Positions 51,192 to 58,522 of a DNA stretch of 64,000 nucleotides are shown in pieces (the stretch's first letter is position 1; each line of letters begins with the position of its first letter). This DNA comes from an uncultured Bacilli bacterium. Its GTDB lineage: Bacteria > Bacillota_I > Bacilli_A > RF39 > UBA660. The position numbers and the translations under genes are program-made. The notes under the pieces were generated by a model. The model saw nothing but the letters and a program-made list of their open reading frames with translations. It searched no databases and was not told where the DNA came from. The DNA lies in the NCBI GenBank assembly GCA_934086485.1, contig CAKOIF010000007.1, forward strand, positions 1 to 64,000, read 5' to 3'.

Positions 51192-51731
51192 ATGTCAAAC
51201 TTTAAAGAAATCGTTACTAAGGCAATAATAGGAAAATGTAAGAAAAAGGTAGTAAGTTCCTATGACATAGAGTGTGATGAAACTCCGAATACTATTTTAG
51301 GATGCTGGGTAATAAACCATTCTTTCAGGGGAGTTAATAATCTTGGAAAAGTAAATGTATCAGGTTCATTTGATGTAAATGTTTGGTATTCCTATGATAA
51401 TGATACTAAAACAGCAGTTACAACAAGAAAGTTTTCTTATACAGATGCCATAAATGTTCCAATAAAAGATAATGGAAAAATTGATAGTAATAGTGAAATC
51501 ATCGTTAATGCTTTAAAACAACCAACAGTTACTGATGTTAAAATTATCGGAGAACTTGTTAACCTAAAAATTGAAAAGGAACTTGGTATTGAGGTAATAG
51601 GTAATGCTACAGTAAAAATTCAAGTCGAGGATGATTATGATGAATATGAAGAAGTATATGATGAAGAAAATAATGATGAACTTAATATTAATGTTGATGA
51701 TCTTAATGATGATTATTTAGAAAATAAGTAA
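51192..51731 (+). CDS. cotE: Outer spore coat protein CotE
   Basis: CotE organises the outer coat of the endospore. Similarity to the Bacillus protein is plain: 'SNFKEIVTKAIIGK', 'NTILGCWVINHSF', 'GSFDVNVWYSYDNDTKTAVT', 'LKQPTVTDVKI' and a very acidic tail. Length about 179 matches the 181 of B. subtilis CotE. GGAAGGTGAT precedes two adjacent ATGs (51189, 51192). This is strong evidence that the organism makes spores. Confidence 0.93.
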   Translation: MSNFKEIVTKAIIGKCKKKVVSSYDIECDETPNTILGCWVINHSFRGVNNLGKVNVSGSFDVNVWYSYDNDTKTAVTTRKFSYTDAINVPIKDNGKIDSNSEIIVNALKQPTVTDVKIIGELVNLKIEKELGIEVIGNATVKIQVEDDYDEYEEVYDEENNDELNINVDDLNDDYLENK

Positions 51732-51752
51732 GCCTCTATAGGCTTTTTTAAT
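51730..51752 (+). terminator. Intrinsic terminator after cotE
   Basis: AAGCCTCTATAGGCTT is a compact hairpin followed by a T run. Confidence 0.85.
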
Positions 51753-51787
51753 TAGTTAAATTTTAAATTACTGTCAACAAAAAAAGG

Positions 51788-51816
51788 TTGACAGTTAAAA
51801 ATAAGTATGCTATATT
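51788..51816 (+). promoter_or_regulatory. Promoter of rpsP-khpA
   Basis: TTGACA at 51788-51793 and TATATT at 51811-51816 are separated by 17 bp. The preceding CTGTCAAC...GTTGACAG is a 8-bp inverted repeat overlapping the -35. Confidence 0.8.
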
Positions 51817-51842
51817 AATAATGTAATTGAAAGGAGAAAATT

Positions 51843-52136
51843 ATGGCAGTTAAATTAAGATTAAAAAGAATGGGTTCTAAACAAAAACCATTTTATCGTA
51901 TTGTAGCAGCTGACTCTCGTAGTCCAAGAGATGGTAGATTTATTGAAACAGTAGGTACTTATAATCCAATTAAAGGAAAAGAAGTAGTTACAGTTGATGA
52001 AGAAAAAGCTTTATCTTGGCTTTCTAAAGGAGCAATTCCTACAGATACAGTAAGAAGTATATTTTCTAATCAAGGTATTATGAAAAAATATGCTGAAAGT
52101 AAAAATGCTTCGAAGAAGAGCGTTAAAAAGGATTAA
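51843..52136 (+). CDS. rpsP: 30S ribosomal protein S16
   Basis: The start 'MAVKLRLKRMGSKQKPFYRI' and 'VAADSRSPRDGRFIETVGTY' are diagnostic for bS16. Length 97. It has AAAGGAG upstream and is followed after two bases by the KH-domain gene, the usual Bacilli order (without the flanking ffh, rimM and trmD seen elsewhere). Confidence 0.98.
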   Translation: MAVKLRLKRMGSKQKPFYRIVAADSRSPRDGRFIETVGTYNPIKGKEVVTVDEEKALSWLSKGAIPTDTVRSIFSNQGIMKKYAESKNASKKSVKKD

Positions 52137-52138
52137 TT

Positions 52139-52384
52139 ATGGATATAAAAGAATATACTTCATTTTTAGTTAAAAGTATTGTTAAAAATCCTGATATGGT
52201 AAAAGTTGAAATGTTTGAAACTGAAGGCGAAGATCCAATAATTGAAATAATTGTTCATCATGACGATTTTGGAGCAGTTATTGGTAAAGGTGGTAAAATA
52301 GCAACATCACTTCGTACTGTTATTCAAGCGTATGCTTTTTTACATAAAATGCCTAAAGTTAAAGTAAATATTGATTCTTTTTAA
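52139..52384 (+). CDS. khpA: RNA-binding KH-domain protein KhpA
   Basis: The 81-residue protein has one KH domain with the 'GAVIGKGGKIATSLRTVI' GxxG loop. KhpA forms a complex with KhpB (Jag/EloR) and affects cell elongation and RNA metabolism in Gram-positive bacteria. It is co-transcribed with rpsP. Confidence 0.95.
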   Translation: MDIKEYTSFLVKSIVKNPDMVKVEMFETEGEDPIIEIIVHHDDFGAVIGKGGKIATSLRTVIQAYAFLHKMPKVKVNIDSF

Positions 52385-52386
52385 AA

Positions 52387-52418
52387 AAATAAAAACTGCA
52401 AATTTGCAGTTTTTTTAG
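52387..52418. terminator. Bidirectional terminator
   Basis: AAAAACTGCAAA and TTTGCAGTTTTT pair with A and T tracts on either side. Confidence 0.88.
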
Positions 52419-52630
52419 TTTCTATGTTTTTCATTAAATATTGAAAATGCATCATTAAGTTCATCATAAGATAGTTCTAAAAGTTCATCATCGTTTCCTA
52501 ATTTGAATATTTTAAATAGTGAACTATCTTCTTCATTACCATAATAAATATAAGTGTTATCATTATGAGTAATTGTTTCTATTTCAAAATAAGTTTTACC
52601 ATCAATTTCCATTGTATTTAATTCTATCAT
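52415..52630 (-). CDS. DUF1292-like small protein
   Basis: The 71-residue acidic product contains 'MEIDGKTYFEIETI', 'NTYIYYGNEEDSSLFKIFKL' and 'LSYDELNDAF', resembling the YrzB/DUF1292 proteins of Firmicutes (a short beta-sheet domain of unknown function). It is preceded by a ribosome-binding site (AAGGTGA) and follows the gene at 52640 by nine bases. Confidence 0.6.
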   Translation of the reverse strand: MIELNTMEIDGKTYFEIETITHNDNTYIYYGNEEDSSLFKIFKLGNDDELLELSYDELNDAFSIFNEKHRN

Positions 52631-52639
52631 TTTTTCACC

Positions 52640-53461
52640 TTACCTTGTATAATTTAAACTTTCATAGTCTAGTACAAAACCTAATTTTTCAGAAAGAGTA
52701 GTGGAAGTTACATCAATATTTGGTATTGTATGAGTTGGAACAATTGATGAAATACATATTGTTGCTTCTTCATCTGTATAACCATTTGATATAAGCATAT
52801 CTTTTAGTGCACTATAGCTATCATTAGTAATCTCCTTATATTCTGGATTAGGTTTTCCATAAAGTTCATTATAATCATTTATAGCAACTAATGTCTTTCC
52901 TGCATCAATATCATTTTTTATATAACAATGATATGAGTTTAACATATCGTTTGTATCGTGAGATATTTTTTGGAAGTTAGTAGTATATTTTATACCAACT
53001 GCACTAATAGTGGCCATTGAAGCAATTACTGTGCCAAGAGCAATACGTTTTAGATTTTTTTGTCTTTTACGTATTTTTCTTATTTCATTTTGTCTTTTTG
53101 CAAGTTCTTTTTCTTCTTGATTATTTTTTTGTCTTTCAATTCTGTCACTTACATCACGTATCATTTTATCAAGTTCTTCTTTTCTTATCTCACTTTTTGG
53201 AGATACTCCAGTTTTAACTTCTTGATTATGTTTATTGACTATTTCCGTGAAAACATCAAGTACGCTATCTTGGCTCATAATTGAGGATGAATTCCTAATA
53301 TCATTGACATTTTGAATAACACCATCAATAATTTTAACTCTTTGACTTTTATTTACGATACCAATAGTACCTGTTGGGGCAGCAAACCCACTCATTAAAG
53401 CACTAACTTCATCTTTACTTAATATTTTTCCAGTTTTAACATAATAAAAAATTGTTTCCAT
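52640..53461 (-). CDS. Membrane protein with coiled coil, unknown function
   Basis: The 273-residue protein has a charged coiled coil at about residues 85-140 ('LDKMIRDVSDRIERQKNNQE', 'KELAKRQNEIRKIRKRQKNL'), one hydrophobic helix near 141-162 ('IALGTVIASMATISAVGIKY') and a C-terminal domain with three cysteines. I recognise no family. It lies next to the sigma-K-like gene on the same strand, so a role in sporulation is conceivable but unsupported. Confidence 0.7.
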   Translation of the reverse strand: METIFYYVKTGKILSKDEVSALMSGFAAPTGTIGIVNKSQRVKIIDGVIQNVNDIRNSSSIMSQDSVLDVFTEIVNKHNQEVKTGVSPKSEIRKEELDKMIRDVSDRIERQKNNQEEKELAKRQNEIRKIRKRQKNLKRIALGTVIASMATISAVGIKYTTNFQKISHDTNDMLNSYHCYIKNDIDAGKTLVAINDYNELYGKPNPEYKEITNDSYSALKDMLISNGYTDEEATICISSIVPTHTIPNIDVTSTTLSEKLGFVLDYESLNYTR

Positions 53462-53512
53462 ATCCTTATCTCCTACTATAAGGATTATATCATTAATAGC
53501 GTTTTAAATCAA

Positions 53513-54211
53513 TTACAAAGTCTTTTTATTTTTGATAAATTCTTTCAAAATTTTAATAAGGGCTCGTTTTTCAATTCTTGATACATAACTTCTTGATATT
53601 TTCATTTCTTTAGCAATACCTTTTTGAGTCATTTCCTTTTGATTATTAAGTCCATATCTTTTAACAATGATTTCTTTTTCTCTAGGTGTAAGCATTTGTA
53701 AGTATTTTTTAAGTTCATTAATGTTATCTTTTTTAGTAAGATAATCAATTAAATCCAAATCTTTTTGAATTAATACATCAATTAAATTTACATCATTTCC
53801 TTCTTTATCATAACCAATAGAATCCTCAAGATAAACATCATTATTACTTTTTTTATTTGCTCTAAAATGCATTAAAATTTCGTTTTGTATACACCTTGCG
53901 GCATAAGTAGTAATCTTAGTTTTTTTATTATCTTTATAAGTATCTATTCCTTTGATTAGGCCAATTGTTCCAATAGATATTAAATCATCAGTCATATCAT
54001 TATTATTATTTGTATATTTTTTTACAATGTGAGCCACAAGTCTTAAATTATGCTCTATAAGTTTATTACGTGCATCAGTGTTACCATCGAGCATTAACTT
54101 AACATATTTATCTTCTTCATCTGGGGTAAGCGGTTCTAAAAAAACATTATTTGAATAACTTCCTGTAAAAAATAGTAGTCCTTTTACAAGATTAATTAAA
54201 TTTAAAAACAT
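53513..54211 (-). CDS. sigK: Sporulation sigma factor sigma-K (pro-sigma-K type)
   Basis: Similarity to sigma-K of Bacilli is high: 'NLRLVAHIVKKYTNNNND', 'DLISIGTIGLIKGIDTYKDN', 'TYAARCIQNEILMHFRANKK', 'LTPREKEIIVKRYGLN' and 'ISRSYVSRIEKRALIKILKE'. The first ~20 residues ('MFLNLINLVKGLLFFTGSYS') match the hydrophobic pro-sequence that SpoIVFB removes. Sigma-K drives late mother-cell genes such as coat genes. The gene is continuous, so no skin-type element interrupts it. Confidence 0.93.
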   Translation of the reverse strand: MFLNLINLVKGLLFFTGSYSNNVFLEPLTPDEEDKYVKLMLDGNTDARNKLIEHNLRLVAHIVKKYTNNNNDMTDDLISIGTIGLIKGIDTYKDNKKTKITTYAARCIQNEILMHFRANKKSNNDVYLEDSIGYDKEGNDVNLIDVLIQKDLDLIDYLTKKDNINELKKYLQMLTPREKEIIVKRYGLNNQKEMTQKGIAKEMKISRSYVSRIEKRALIKILKEFIKNKKTL

Positions 54212-54253
54212 ATTTCACTTCCTACTTAAATATATTTATGATAAACTATAGAT

Positions 54254-54562
54254 ATGAAAAAAAGATTTACAATGATTGATGAAAATTTTATTTGTGAAAA
54301 CTGTGGTAAGGTAGTAGAAAAACTAGGATATAGTGCAAGAGATCACTGTCCATATTGCCTATATAGTAAACATGTAGATATTTTTCCAGGTGATAGAGAA
54401 AATACTTGTAAAGGACTTTTAAAACCTATTGGGATTGAAAAGTTTAAGGATACTTATAAAATAATTTATAAATGTCAAACTTGCAATCAGTTACATAAAA
54501 ATATTGTAGCAATAGATGATGATTTTGATAAAATAATTGAACTTTCTAAAAATATTTTATAG
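54254..54562 (+). CDS. RNHCP-domain zinc protein
   Basis: The 102-residue product has four CxxC-type cysteine pairs: 'FICENCGK', 'DHCPYCLYSKHVDI' and 'KCQTCNQLHKNIVAIDDD'. The order fits the RNHCP domain, named for an 'RNHCP'-like stretch that here reads 'RDHCPYC'. Function is unknown; zinc binding is likely. The ATG lies close to a TATAGAT box without a ribosome-binding site. It is divergent from sigK. Confidence 0.8.
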   Translation: MKKRFTMIDENFICENCGKVVEKLGYSARDHCPYCLYSKHVDIFPGDRENTCKGLLKPIGIEKFKDTYKIIYKCQTCNQLHKNIVAIDDDFDKIIELSKNIL

Positions 54563-54605
54563 TATTTTTATTATCTTTATGATATATTTTTAATAGGAGG
54601 ATTAG

Positions 54606-55208
54606 ATGAATAGAGTAGAGATTAAAAATTTTGCAAAGGAAAAACTTTCTGGTAATTTAGGTAGTATTTGGAAAATACTTATAATTGCTTTAGGAATATC
54701 TTTAGCATCTACATGTGTACTTAGTATTTTATTTAATAAAATGGATGCTGACTTTTTAGATTCTTTATTAGGAATTTTAATGATGCCACTTGGAATTGGT
54801 ACTACAGCATTTTTTATAAGTTTAATTGAAAACACTAATTTTGAAGCAAAAGATTTATTCAAATATTATCATGACTTTGTTAAAGTTATAGGCGTAACTG
54901 TTTTAATGAGTTTGATTGTAATGCTTGGTTATATTTGTTTCATTATTCCTGGAATAATACTTACATTATCTTATAGTTTGGTACCAATAATTTTAATTAA
55001 GAAACCTGAACTTGGTATTGTTGAAACACTTAAATATTCAAGAGAAAAAATGCAAGGACATAAATTAGATACTTTTGTATTAGGACTTTCATTTATTGGT
55101 TGGGCGATACTTGGAACACTTACTTTTGGTATTTTATATATTTGGTTATATCCATATATGCAACTTACATTTACTAAATTTTATTTAAACATTTTAGGGG
55201 AAAATTAA
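54606..55208 (+). CDS. DUF975-like integral membrane protein
   Basis: The 200-residue protein has about five membrane helices and ends 'YMQLTFTKFYLNIL'. The start 'MNRVEIKNFAKEKLSGNLGS' and 'IIPGIILTLSYSLVPIILI' with 'LKYSREKMQGHKLDTFVLGL' fit DUF975 (YckB/YciC-like) proteins. Function is unknown. GGAGGA precedes the ATG. The following hairpin (AAAGAGA/TCTCTTT with T run) may be its terminator and overlaps operator repeats. Confidence 0.75.
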   Translation: MNRVEIKNFAKEKLSGNLGSIWKILIIALGISLASTCVLSILFNKMDADFLDSLLGILMMPLGIGTTAFFISLIENTNFEAKDLFKYYHDFVKVIGVTVLMSLIVMLGYICFIIPGIILTLSYSLVPIILIKKPELGIVETLKYSREKMQGHKLDTFVLGLSFIGWAILGTLTFGILYIWLYPYMQLTFTKFYLNILGEN

Positions 55209-55209
55209 A

Positions 55210-55276
55210 AATTCTCCGAAAAAGAGATAAGTTCTCTTTTTTTTATGTAGAATTCTCCGATGAAATATGATATAAG
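55210..55276 (+). promoter_or_regulatory. Phased operator repeats and promoter of the XRE-membrane regulator operon
   Basis: The box ATTCTCC/GTTCTCT/ATTCTCC, usually continuing GAAAAA, occurs at 55211, 55231 and 55252, spaced 20 and 21 bp (two helical turns). An extended -10 (TGATATAAG, core at 55271-55276) lies 19 bp after the last box and there is no -35. A matching array with the same 19-bp distance is at 57931-58017. Confidence 0.65.
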
Positions 55277-55295
55277 TAAATTAGAAAGGCAGTAT

Positions 55296-55967
55296 ATGAA
55301 GAATAACGAACTAGGTGAAAATATTTATTTTTTGCGAAAAAGGAAAAAATTAACTCAAGAAGATTTTGCTAAAAAAATGAAGATATCAAATAAAACAATC
55401 AGTAAATGGGAAACAGGTTATTCAATTCCAAAATTTGATGATTTATTAAAAATATGTAAATATTTTAATGTACCAATTAATGTATTAATTAATAAAGAAT
55501 TACTTGATAATTATAAAATTAAAAGTAAGTTTACAAGATATTTATCTTTTGATTATATTAAATATTTTCTTTTTATATTAATAATCATCTTTGTTTTGCT
55601 TTTTTATAAGTTTTATTTTAAACCAACAGTAAGAGATTTTCCTACATTTGATGAAAACTTATCAATTGAAGGTTATTACTTTGATAATCACAAACAAGGA
55701 TATACAGTAATAAGAGGTGCATCCTATATTAATAAACCAATGGAGTGTAATAAGATTTCTCTTAAGATTATAAAAGAAAATGATTTATACTCATATTATA
55801 ATGTGTTTTATGATGGCTATACTTACGAAGAAAAAGTAAATATAAATGAATTTTTAAATAGTATTAATAATGTTGGTGTAGGAATACTTGTTACAAAAAG
55901 ATTAGATTATACACTTACTTGTGATGATAAAGTTATAAAAGGTAAAGTGTATTTAGAAACGGATTAA
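55296..55967 (+). CDS. Membrane-tethered XRE-family regulator 1
   Basis: An N-terminal helix-turn-helix of the XRE/Cro type ('LGENIYFLRKRKKLTQEDFA' to 'TISKWETGYSIPKFDDLLKI') is followed by a single membrane helix at about residues 92-112 ('YFLFILIIIFVLLFYKFYF') and an extracellular domain of about 110 residues. DNA-binding and sensing are therefore in one transmembrane protein. I prefer ATG 55296 (AAAGG upstream, after the -10 box) over an ATG at 55260. It heads the operon and probably recognises the TTCTCYGA boxes before it. A related regulator is encoded at 61362. Confidence 0.75.
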   Translation: MKNNELGENIYFLRKRKKLTQEDFAKKMKISNKTISKWETGYSIPKFDDLLKICKYFNVPINVLINKELLDNYKIKSKFTRYLSFDYIKYFLFILIIIFVLLFYKFYFKPTVRDFPTFDENLSIEGYYFDNHKQGYTVIRGASYINKPMECNKISLKIIKENDLYSYYNVFYDGYTYEEKVNINEFLNSINNVGVGILVTKRLDYTLTCDDKVIKGKVYLETD

Positions 55968-55986
55968 TAAGAAAGAGGTAGTGTTT

Positions 55987-56697
55987 ATGAAAAAAAGTTT
56001 TTTGATTTTAATTTTATTACTTGTTTTTAGTAATGTTTATGGAGTTCAAAACGAAGATGTTTTAGTTTCCTCGACAAGTAGATATTTTAAAACAATTACA
56101 AGGGAATATGATTTGCAGAATATGAATAATAATCATTCACAAACTTTTGAAATTACTGAAGAAGAATTTGAAAATTTTAATATTGGTTTAAATGATGTTG
56201 TCAATACAACATATAAAAAATTAACAACAAATATTTATGCATCAGGAAATTTATATAAATATGAGGTTGTTTTACAATGGAAAAATATTCCTAAAGTACG
56301 TAGTTACGATATAATAGGAATTGCATATAATTCAAATGTTATTTATAATAGTGATATGGATTTTAAACAGAGTGTTACCGGTACTAGTTCATCTTATGTT
56401 TTACGAGATTATACCAAGTGTAAATCCTCAGATGGTTATACTGCTGTTTTTCAATTTCCAACGGAAAATATTGTTGGTATTACTCAAATTTTTTCTTTCA
56501 AAGTAAGAAAAAATGCTAGTACAGTTTACTTACAAACAGCAGTTGGTGATTATTCACACGCTACATCAAACATTTCATTGAATAATGCCATTAAACATTC
56601 AATTTCAACACAACGTGGTATAGAATTAAATGATTCAATAAAAAATTATTATGATAGTATTGTTTTTTCACAAGCAACTTGGAATGGTACTTGGTAA
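55987..56697 (+). CDS. Secreted protein of unknown function in the transporter locus
   Basis: A short signal peptide ('MKKSFLILILLLVFSNVYG') precedes a beta-rich extracellular protein of about 215 residues with 'SRYFKTITREYDLQ', 'EVVLQWKNIPKVRSYDIIGI' and the end 'VFSQATWNGTW'. It has one cysteine and no anchor. I do not recognise it; similar proteins seem to accompany ABC transporters in Firmicutes. The RBS GAGGTAGTG arrangement is the same as before both permease genes. Confidence 0.65.
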   Translation: MKKSFLILILLLVFSNVYGVQNEDVLVSSTSRYFKTITREYDLQNMNNNHSQTFEITEEEFENFNIGLNDVVNTTYKKLTTNIYASGNLYKYEVVLQWKNIPKVRSYDIIGIAYNSNVIYNSDMDFKQSVTGTSSSYVLRDYTKCKSSDGYTAVFQFPTENIVGITQIFSFKVRKNASTVYLQTAVGDYSHATSNISLNNAIKHSISTQRGIELNDSIKNYYDSIVFSQATWNGTW

Positions 56698-56719
56698 ATA
56701 ATGTTTTGAGGTAGTGTTT

Positions 56720-57925
56720 ATGAAAGAATACATAATAACAAAAAATGTAAGAAATAAAAAAAATATATTTTTGATAATATTATTTTTAATATGTTTCATA
56801 TTGGTGAATTTTACAATAATATATTATCAGAATCATATTTATAAATTGAATAAATCTATTAATGATAGTATCGAAGGTAGAACAATTATGATAAATCCTA
56901 AAACAAGTATTATTCAAAATATGACTGATGAGGAATTTAATAATTATAAATATGATTATGATAAAATTAATAGTGTGAATTATGTAATAGCATCTTTCCC
57001 TTCGCGTATTTCGGGTGGAGGCTATGATACTAGTTTAAAGGATGATTATTATGATGGACGTATTGGTTTAAAATATGGAAGTGATAAAATACTTACAATG
57101 GATGTCATAGGCAGAAAAATGAGTGAGGAAGAAAGAAATGTTATGATTTGTCCGACTAAATTTTTTCCTATGAGTTATTCAGAAGAAGAACTTGAAGATG
57201 CTAAATTTATTGATGGCAGAACGTTAATTGGTAAAAAAATTGATGTTATGTATAACTTATATGAAAAGAATGAAAAAGGCAAAAATGTTGTTGTTGGACA
57301 AAGGAAAATACCATTTGAAATAATTGGTGTTTATGATAATGAACTTGCCTATGAAGGTTATAATACTTGTTTTGCTGGTGGAAAACAGTTATATGAAATG
57401 TATGATGATTATCTAGGGAAATTAAATTCTTATCAATTATATTCTTTAGATGTTATTGTGGATAATGTTAAAAATGTAAATAGTGTAAAAAGTGAGTTAA
57501 GTAAATTAGGATATAAAACAATGCCTAAAGTATTTATAGATTATGATGAATTACTTCAGATAGAAATGATATGTATAGGAATAATTGTAATTACAAGTAT
57601 TTTAACTTTAGGAATAAGTGCATTATATATTAAAAAATATGTAATATATAGTAGCTATGATATAGCATTATTATATGCTTTAGGATATTCAAAAAAGAAA
57701 ATAGAAAAAATATATTTTTACAATGTACTATATGTAATAGGTATAGGCTTTGTAATAAGTAATTTTATTTCTATAATTGTAAGTTTATTTATAAATACTA
57801 AAAGTATAATATATTGCCTTTTAGGAACAACAATTATAGGTATAGCAATTATATTATTAAATTATTTATTTATTAAAAAATTATTAAAAAGAAAATCAAT
57901 ATATTTTATGAAGGAGAGTAATTAG
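56720..57925 (+). CDS. FtsX/MacB-type ABC transporter permease, copy A
   Basis: One membrane helix near the N terminus (about 16-38), a roughly 230-residue extracellular domain, and three C-terminal helices with 'ISALYIKKYVIYSSYDIALL' and 'YALGYSKKKIEKIYFYNVLY', the coupling-helix segment of FtsX-like permeases. At 401 residues it is a normal size. It is nearly the same as the gene at 58523; the last 464 bases appear identical. The ATPase is encoded at 59730. Confidence 0.85.
   Translation: MKEYIITKNVRNKKNIFLIILFLICFILVNFTIIYYQNHIYKLNKSINDSIEGRTIMINPKTSIIQNMTDEEFNNYKYDYDKINSVNYVIASFPSRISGGGYDTSLKDDYYDGRIGLKYGSDKILTMDVIGRKMSEEERNVMICPTKFFPMSYSEEELEDAKFIDGRTLIGKKIDVMYNLYEKNEKGKNVVVGQRKIPFEIIGVYDNELAYEGYNTCFAGGKQLYEMYDDYLGKLNSYQLYSLDVIVDNVKNVNSVKSELSKLGYKTMPKVFIDYDELLQIEMICIGIIVITSILTLGISALYIKKYVIYSSYDIALLYALGYSKKKIEKIYFYNVLYVIGIGFVISNFISIIVSLFINTKSIIYCLLGTTIIGIAIILLNYLFIKKLLKRKSIYFMKESN
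57461..57924 (+). repeat. 464-bp segment identical to 59264-59727
   Basis: From GATAATGTTAAAAATGTAAA to the stop codon region the two permease genes show no difference that I can find, while upstream they differ at many positions. The boundary is abrupt, which points to gene conversion or a recent duplication followed by divergence of the extracellular part. Confidence 0.8.
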
Positions 57926-57930
57926 TAAAA

Positions 57931-58017
57931 ATTCTCTAAAAAGCGGGCAAAGTTCTCCGAAAAAAGATAAAGTTCTCTGAAAAATCTATAGAATTCTCTT
58001 TTAAAATATTGTAATAT
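57931..58017 (+). promoter_or_regulatory. Phased operator repeats and promoter of the small secreted protein gene
   Basis: ATTCTCT, GTTCTCC, GTTCTCT and ATTCTCT begin at 57931, 57952, 57972 and 57993, spaced 21, 20 and 21 bp. TAATAT at 58012-58017 lies 19 bp after the start of the last box, exactly as in the array at 55210. No -35 is visible, so an activator binding the boxes is likely. Confidence 0.65.
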
Positions 58018-58056
58018 CAAACTGTAAAAGGAAGTTTTACAGAAAGGAGGTAAGTT

Positions 58057-58449
58057 TTGAAAAAAGTAGTATCTATTTTAACAATCATAATGTTAGTGGC
58101 TTGTAGTATGCTGGGAGTTGTTAGCGCAAAATCTCAAGATGGATCAATCGGTTATCACGAAAATGTGTATTTTGTAAAATACTCTACTGAAGGAAAATTC
58201 CATACTTCAATTGTAGCATCAAATGTAATTAATGGTACAATAAAGGTTGAAAACACAATACAAAGAAAAAATTTGTTTGGTAATTGGGTTAATAAGGATA
58301 ATGATTTTTTCTATATGAGTTATGCAAATCAAACATCAGAGATAAACTATGATTTGGAAACTACTGCTGATACAAGAACAATATGGTTAAATGAAACACA
58401 AAACAGTTTTTTACAAGGAAGATTTTATATCAACAATGGTAATGTTTAA
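58057..58449 (+). CDS. Small secreted protein, possible exported peptide or signal of the locus
   Basis: The TTG start has AAAGGAGGT upstream. A signal peptide ('MKKVVSILTIIMLVACSMLG', ending VSA) precedes a mature part of about 105 residues, cysteine-free, rich in Asn/Thr/Tyr, ending 'QGRFYINNGNV'. It has its own operator-type promoter and terminator within an ABC-transporter locus. Possible roles are a bacteriocin-like product, an extracellular signal or a ligand for the membrane regulators; none is proven. It does not match lactococcin 972 closely. Confidence 0.65.
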   Translation: MKKVVSILTIIMLVACSMLGVVSAKSQDGSIGYHENVYFVKYSTEGKFHTSIVASNVINGTIKVENTIQRKNLFGNWVNKDNDFFYMSYANQTSEINYDLETTADTRTIWLNETQNSFLQGRFYINNGNV

Positions 58450-58456
58450 TGTTTAA

Positions 58457-58503
58457 AATAGCAAAGTGTAATTTTATAATATTACACTTTGCTACAATTT
58501 TTA
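58457..58503 (+). terminator. Strong intrinsic terminator
   Basis: AGCAAAGTGTAAT and ATTACACTTTGCT form a 13-bp stem, followed by a T-rich tract. Confidence 0.85.
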
Positions 58504-58522
58504 TAGAAATGAGGTAGTGTAT

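Noticed and set aside
53017..53284. Plus-strand hydrophobic frames opposite the coiled-coil gene
   Set aside because: They mirror the Lys/Glu-rich coiled coil of the minus-strand gene and lack start signals.
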